64,000 nucleotides of DNA, taken from contig NZ_JAJNOR010000001.1 of NCBI RefSeq assembly GCF_021044755.1, positions 620,001-684,000 of the forward strand. The letters are read 5' to 3'. Below are positions 62,798 to 64,000 of this stretch, piece after piece. The position numbers and the translations under genes were made by a program. The DNA comes from Lientehia hominis (GTDB lineage Bacteria; Bacillota; Clostridia; Lachnospirales; Lachnospiraceae). Under the pieces are notes generated by a model. That model searched no databases, was not told the origin of the DNA, and saw nothing but the letters and a program-made list of their open reading frames with translations. The first letter of the stretch is position 1. Each line of letters begins with the position of its first letter.

Positions 62798-63763
62798 CTA
62801 TCTCAGGCCGGCGTCCATAAGCTGCATTTCTATGCGCTCTGATAGGTTATTTATCACATCGTATACGGAACCTGTCATCGTGCATCCCGACGCCCTCACA
62901 TGGCCGCCGCCGCCGAAAAACGCGGCAATCCGGCTCACATCCACTACGTTGTTCGAACGCATGCTGACTTTAAATTCCTGGGGAGACGTTTCATATAAAA
63001 AGACGGCGCACTCCACACCTTTAGTAATTCTCAGCTGGTCGATGATCCCGTCCAGGTCCTTAGTCTCCACCTGATAAAAATCCAAGTCCTTCTGGCGCAC
63101 CGCCGAATAAATGCAGGCTCCGTCCATAAACTGCACACTTTCCGTCAAAGCTCTTCCTAAAATCTGATTCTGTTTATAAGTCTTCTCATAAAAAGTCCTG
63201 TCTATGATCTCGGAGAACGGGATTCCTTTCTCAATGAGCCGGCCGGCGATCTCCATGGTAGCTCTTGTAGTATTGGAGTGCTTGAACACCCCGGTATCGT
63301 GAACGATACCCATATACAGGCATTCTGCCACCTGTCTGTCCACATAAGCGTCATCCATCAGCGTATAGAGAACTTCACTGGTCGCGCTGCATTCCGGACG
63401 CACATGCATGAGCCCGGCAAATCCGGTATTCGTCACATGATGATCAATACAGACTGTTTTTCCCGCATGATCAAAATAACCTGCGAAGCCTCCCAGCCGT
63501 TCTTTGTCACTGGCATCCAGCACAATACAAAGATCATATACATTTCCGTCGGCTGTATCATGGCTTACGGTTTCCGCCCCTTTTAAAAAGCCGAATGACT
63601 CCGGAAAAGATTCCAGGTACACCTGTACCTGAAGCTCTGGTGCCGACAGCTCCAGATAGTTCCGGAGTCCCAGGCAGGAGCCGACACAGTCTCCATCCGG
63701 CCTTACGTGCCCGATGACAGCAACATTATTCACTTTGGTCAAAATTTCCTTAAGCCGTTCCAT
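62798..63763 (-). CDS. nrnA: DHH-family oligoribonuclease/pAp phosphatase
   Basis: The 321-residue protein has the DHH phosphoesterase motifs GHVRPDGDC (about 19-27), VLDASD, CIDHHVTN (DHH) and the C-terminal DHHA1 part with FGGGGHVRASG. NrnA-type enzymes degrade nanoRNA, pAp and, in some species, pGpG from c-di-GMP turnover; the last would connect to the GGDEF/EAL protein of this strain. ATG 63763 follows AAAGGAG, between rbfA and truB. Confidence 0.95.
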   Translation of the reverse strand: MERLKEILTKVNNVAVIGHVRPDGDCVGSCLGLRNYLELSAPELQVQVYLESFPESFGFLKGAETVSHDTADGNVYDLCIVLDASDKERLGGFAGYFDHAGKTVCIDHHVTNTGFAGLMHVRPECSATSEVLYTLMDDAYVDRQVAECLYMGIVHDTGVFKHSNTTRATMEIAGRLIEKGIPFSEIIDRTFYEKTYKQNQILGRALTESVQFMDGACIYSAVRQKDLDFYQVETKDLDGIIDQLRITKGVECAVFLYETSPQEFKVSMRSNNVVDVSRIAAFFGGGGHVRASGCTMTGSVYDVINNLSERIEMQLMDAGLR

Positions 63764-63809
63764 ATCTGCTCCTTTCCGCCTCTGTTTCGCTGTCTTCCCT
63801 GCGGCATTC

Positions 63810-64000
63810 TCAATCCTGCCGTTCCTCTTCCTCAGATTCTTCTTCGGACTCTGTACTGCCGCCCATCACGTCATCGATCAGCTTCGACATGTGCACGCCA
63901 TATTCAATGGACTGGTCCAAAATGAAGGTGATCTCCGGCGTATTTCTGAGATTCACAGATTTCGCCAGAGCCCTTCTGATATAGCCGACTGCATTTTTCA
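63810..64000 (-). CDS. rbfA: Ribosome-binding factor A, 3' part only
   Basis: The frame enters from the right edge and stops at 63810. The 62 visible residues include GYIRRALAKSVNLRNTPEIT and a tail with DQSIEYGVHMSKLIDDV, the end of RbfA, followed by an unusual acidic extension (TESEEESEEEERQD). RbfA assists 30S maturation. Its order before nrnA and truB is conserved in Firmicutes. Confidence 0.93.
   Translation of the reverse strand, partial: KNAVGYIRRALAKSVNLRNTPEITFILDQSIEYGVHMSKLIDDVMGGSTESEEESEEEERQD

Overview
The window is bacterial chromosome from a low-to-mid GC, Gram-positive, strictly anaerobic Clostridia, most likely a gut Lachnospiraceae. The clues are strong GGAGG ribosome sites, DUF3793, DUF6110 and DUF5688 genes, several ECF transporters, flavodoxins, a ferredoxin-type aldo/keto reductase and huge hybrid kinases. 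Species assignment is inference; no rRNA is present.

Region 1 (1-8.3 kb, minus strand) holds two metal-linked operons. One is ygbA-like, a CydDC-like exporter pair and an ECF S component cut by the window edge. The other is a DtxR-family regulator, DUF3793, flavodoxin, DUF6110 and a P1B-type ATPase. Region 2 (8.5-16.1 kb) is one gene for a 2522-residue surface-type protein with 16 DUF11 repeats. Region 3 (16.3-21.1 kb) has an MBL-fold protein, a GNAT, an aldo/keto reductase, a flavodoxin, a CopZ-like metallochaperone and a TetR repressor. Region 4 (21.2-33.8 kb) is an iron-acquisition-like island. It has an in-frame fusion of a shortened class I aldolase with phosphoglycerate mutase, a complete ECF S-T-AA' + AraC + YbtPQ/IrtAB-like ABC pair operon on plus, and a second ECF operon on minus that carries debris of the same ABC pair and of a TetR gene. 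Region 5 (34.0-49.5 kb) is one minus-strand signalling operon of seven genes: a c-di-GMP enzyme, three hybrid histidine kinases, a free HPt protein, a solute-binding lipoprotein and a double-HTH GntR regulator. Region 6 (49.6-54.3 kb) is decayed mobile DNA beside the 3' end of queA, with two recombinase remnants, a Fic/antitoxin-like pair whose Fic motif has Tyr for His, and YwbE. Region 7 (54.3-64 kb) is housekeeping: queA, an SH3 membrane protein, tRNA-Arg, DUF5688, pnp, rpsO, ribF, truB, nrnA and rbfA.

The main discovery is a seven-member operator family, GTTAG-N6-CTAAC. Each copy lies at or just downstream of a recognisable sigma-A promoter. The copies precede the DtxR operon itself, the ygbA/CydDC-like/ECF operon, the metallochaperone, the aldolase-mutase fusion, both ends of the ECF/AraC/ABC island and the degenerate ECF operon. 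I infer a local metalloregulon, probably iron, centred on the DtxR-family gene at 7621-8121. Two of its promoters also share an upstream element (GTCCAAACGGTG) at the same distance from the -10 box, suggesting activation by the AraC-type protein. The fused glycolytic enzyme fits a metal-sparing idea, since class I aldolase and cofactor-dependent mutase need no metal, although the aldolase half is internally deleted.
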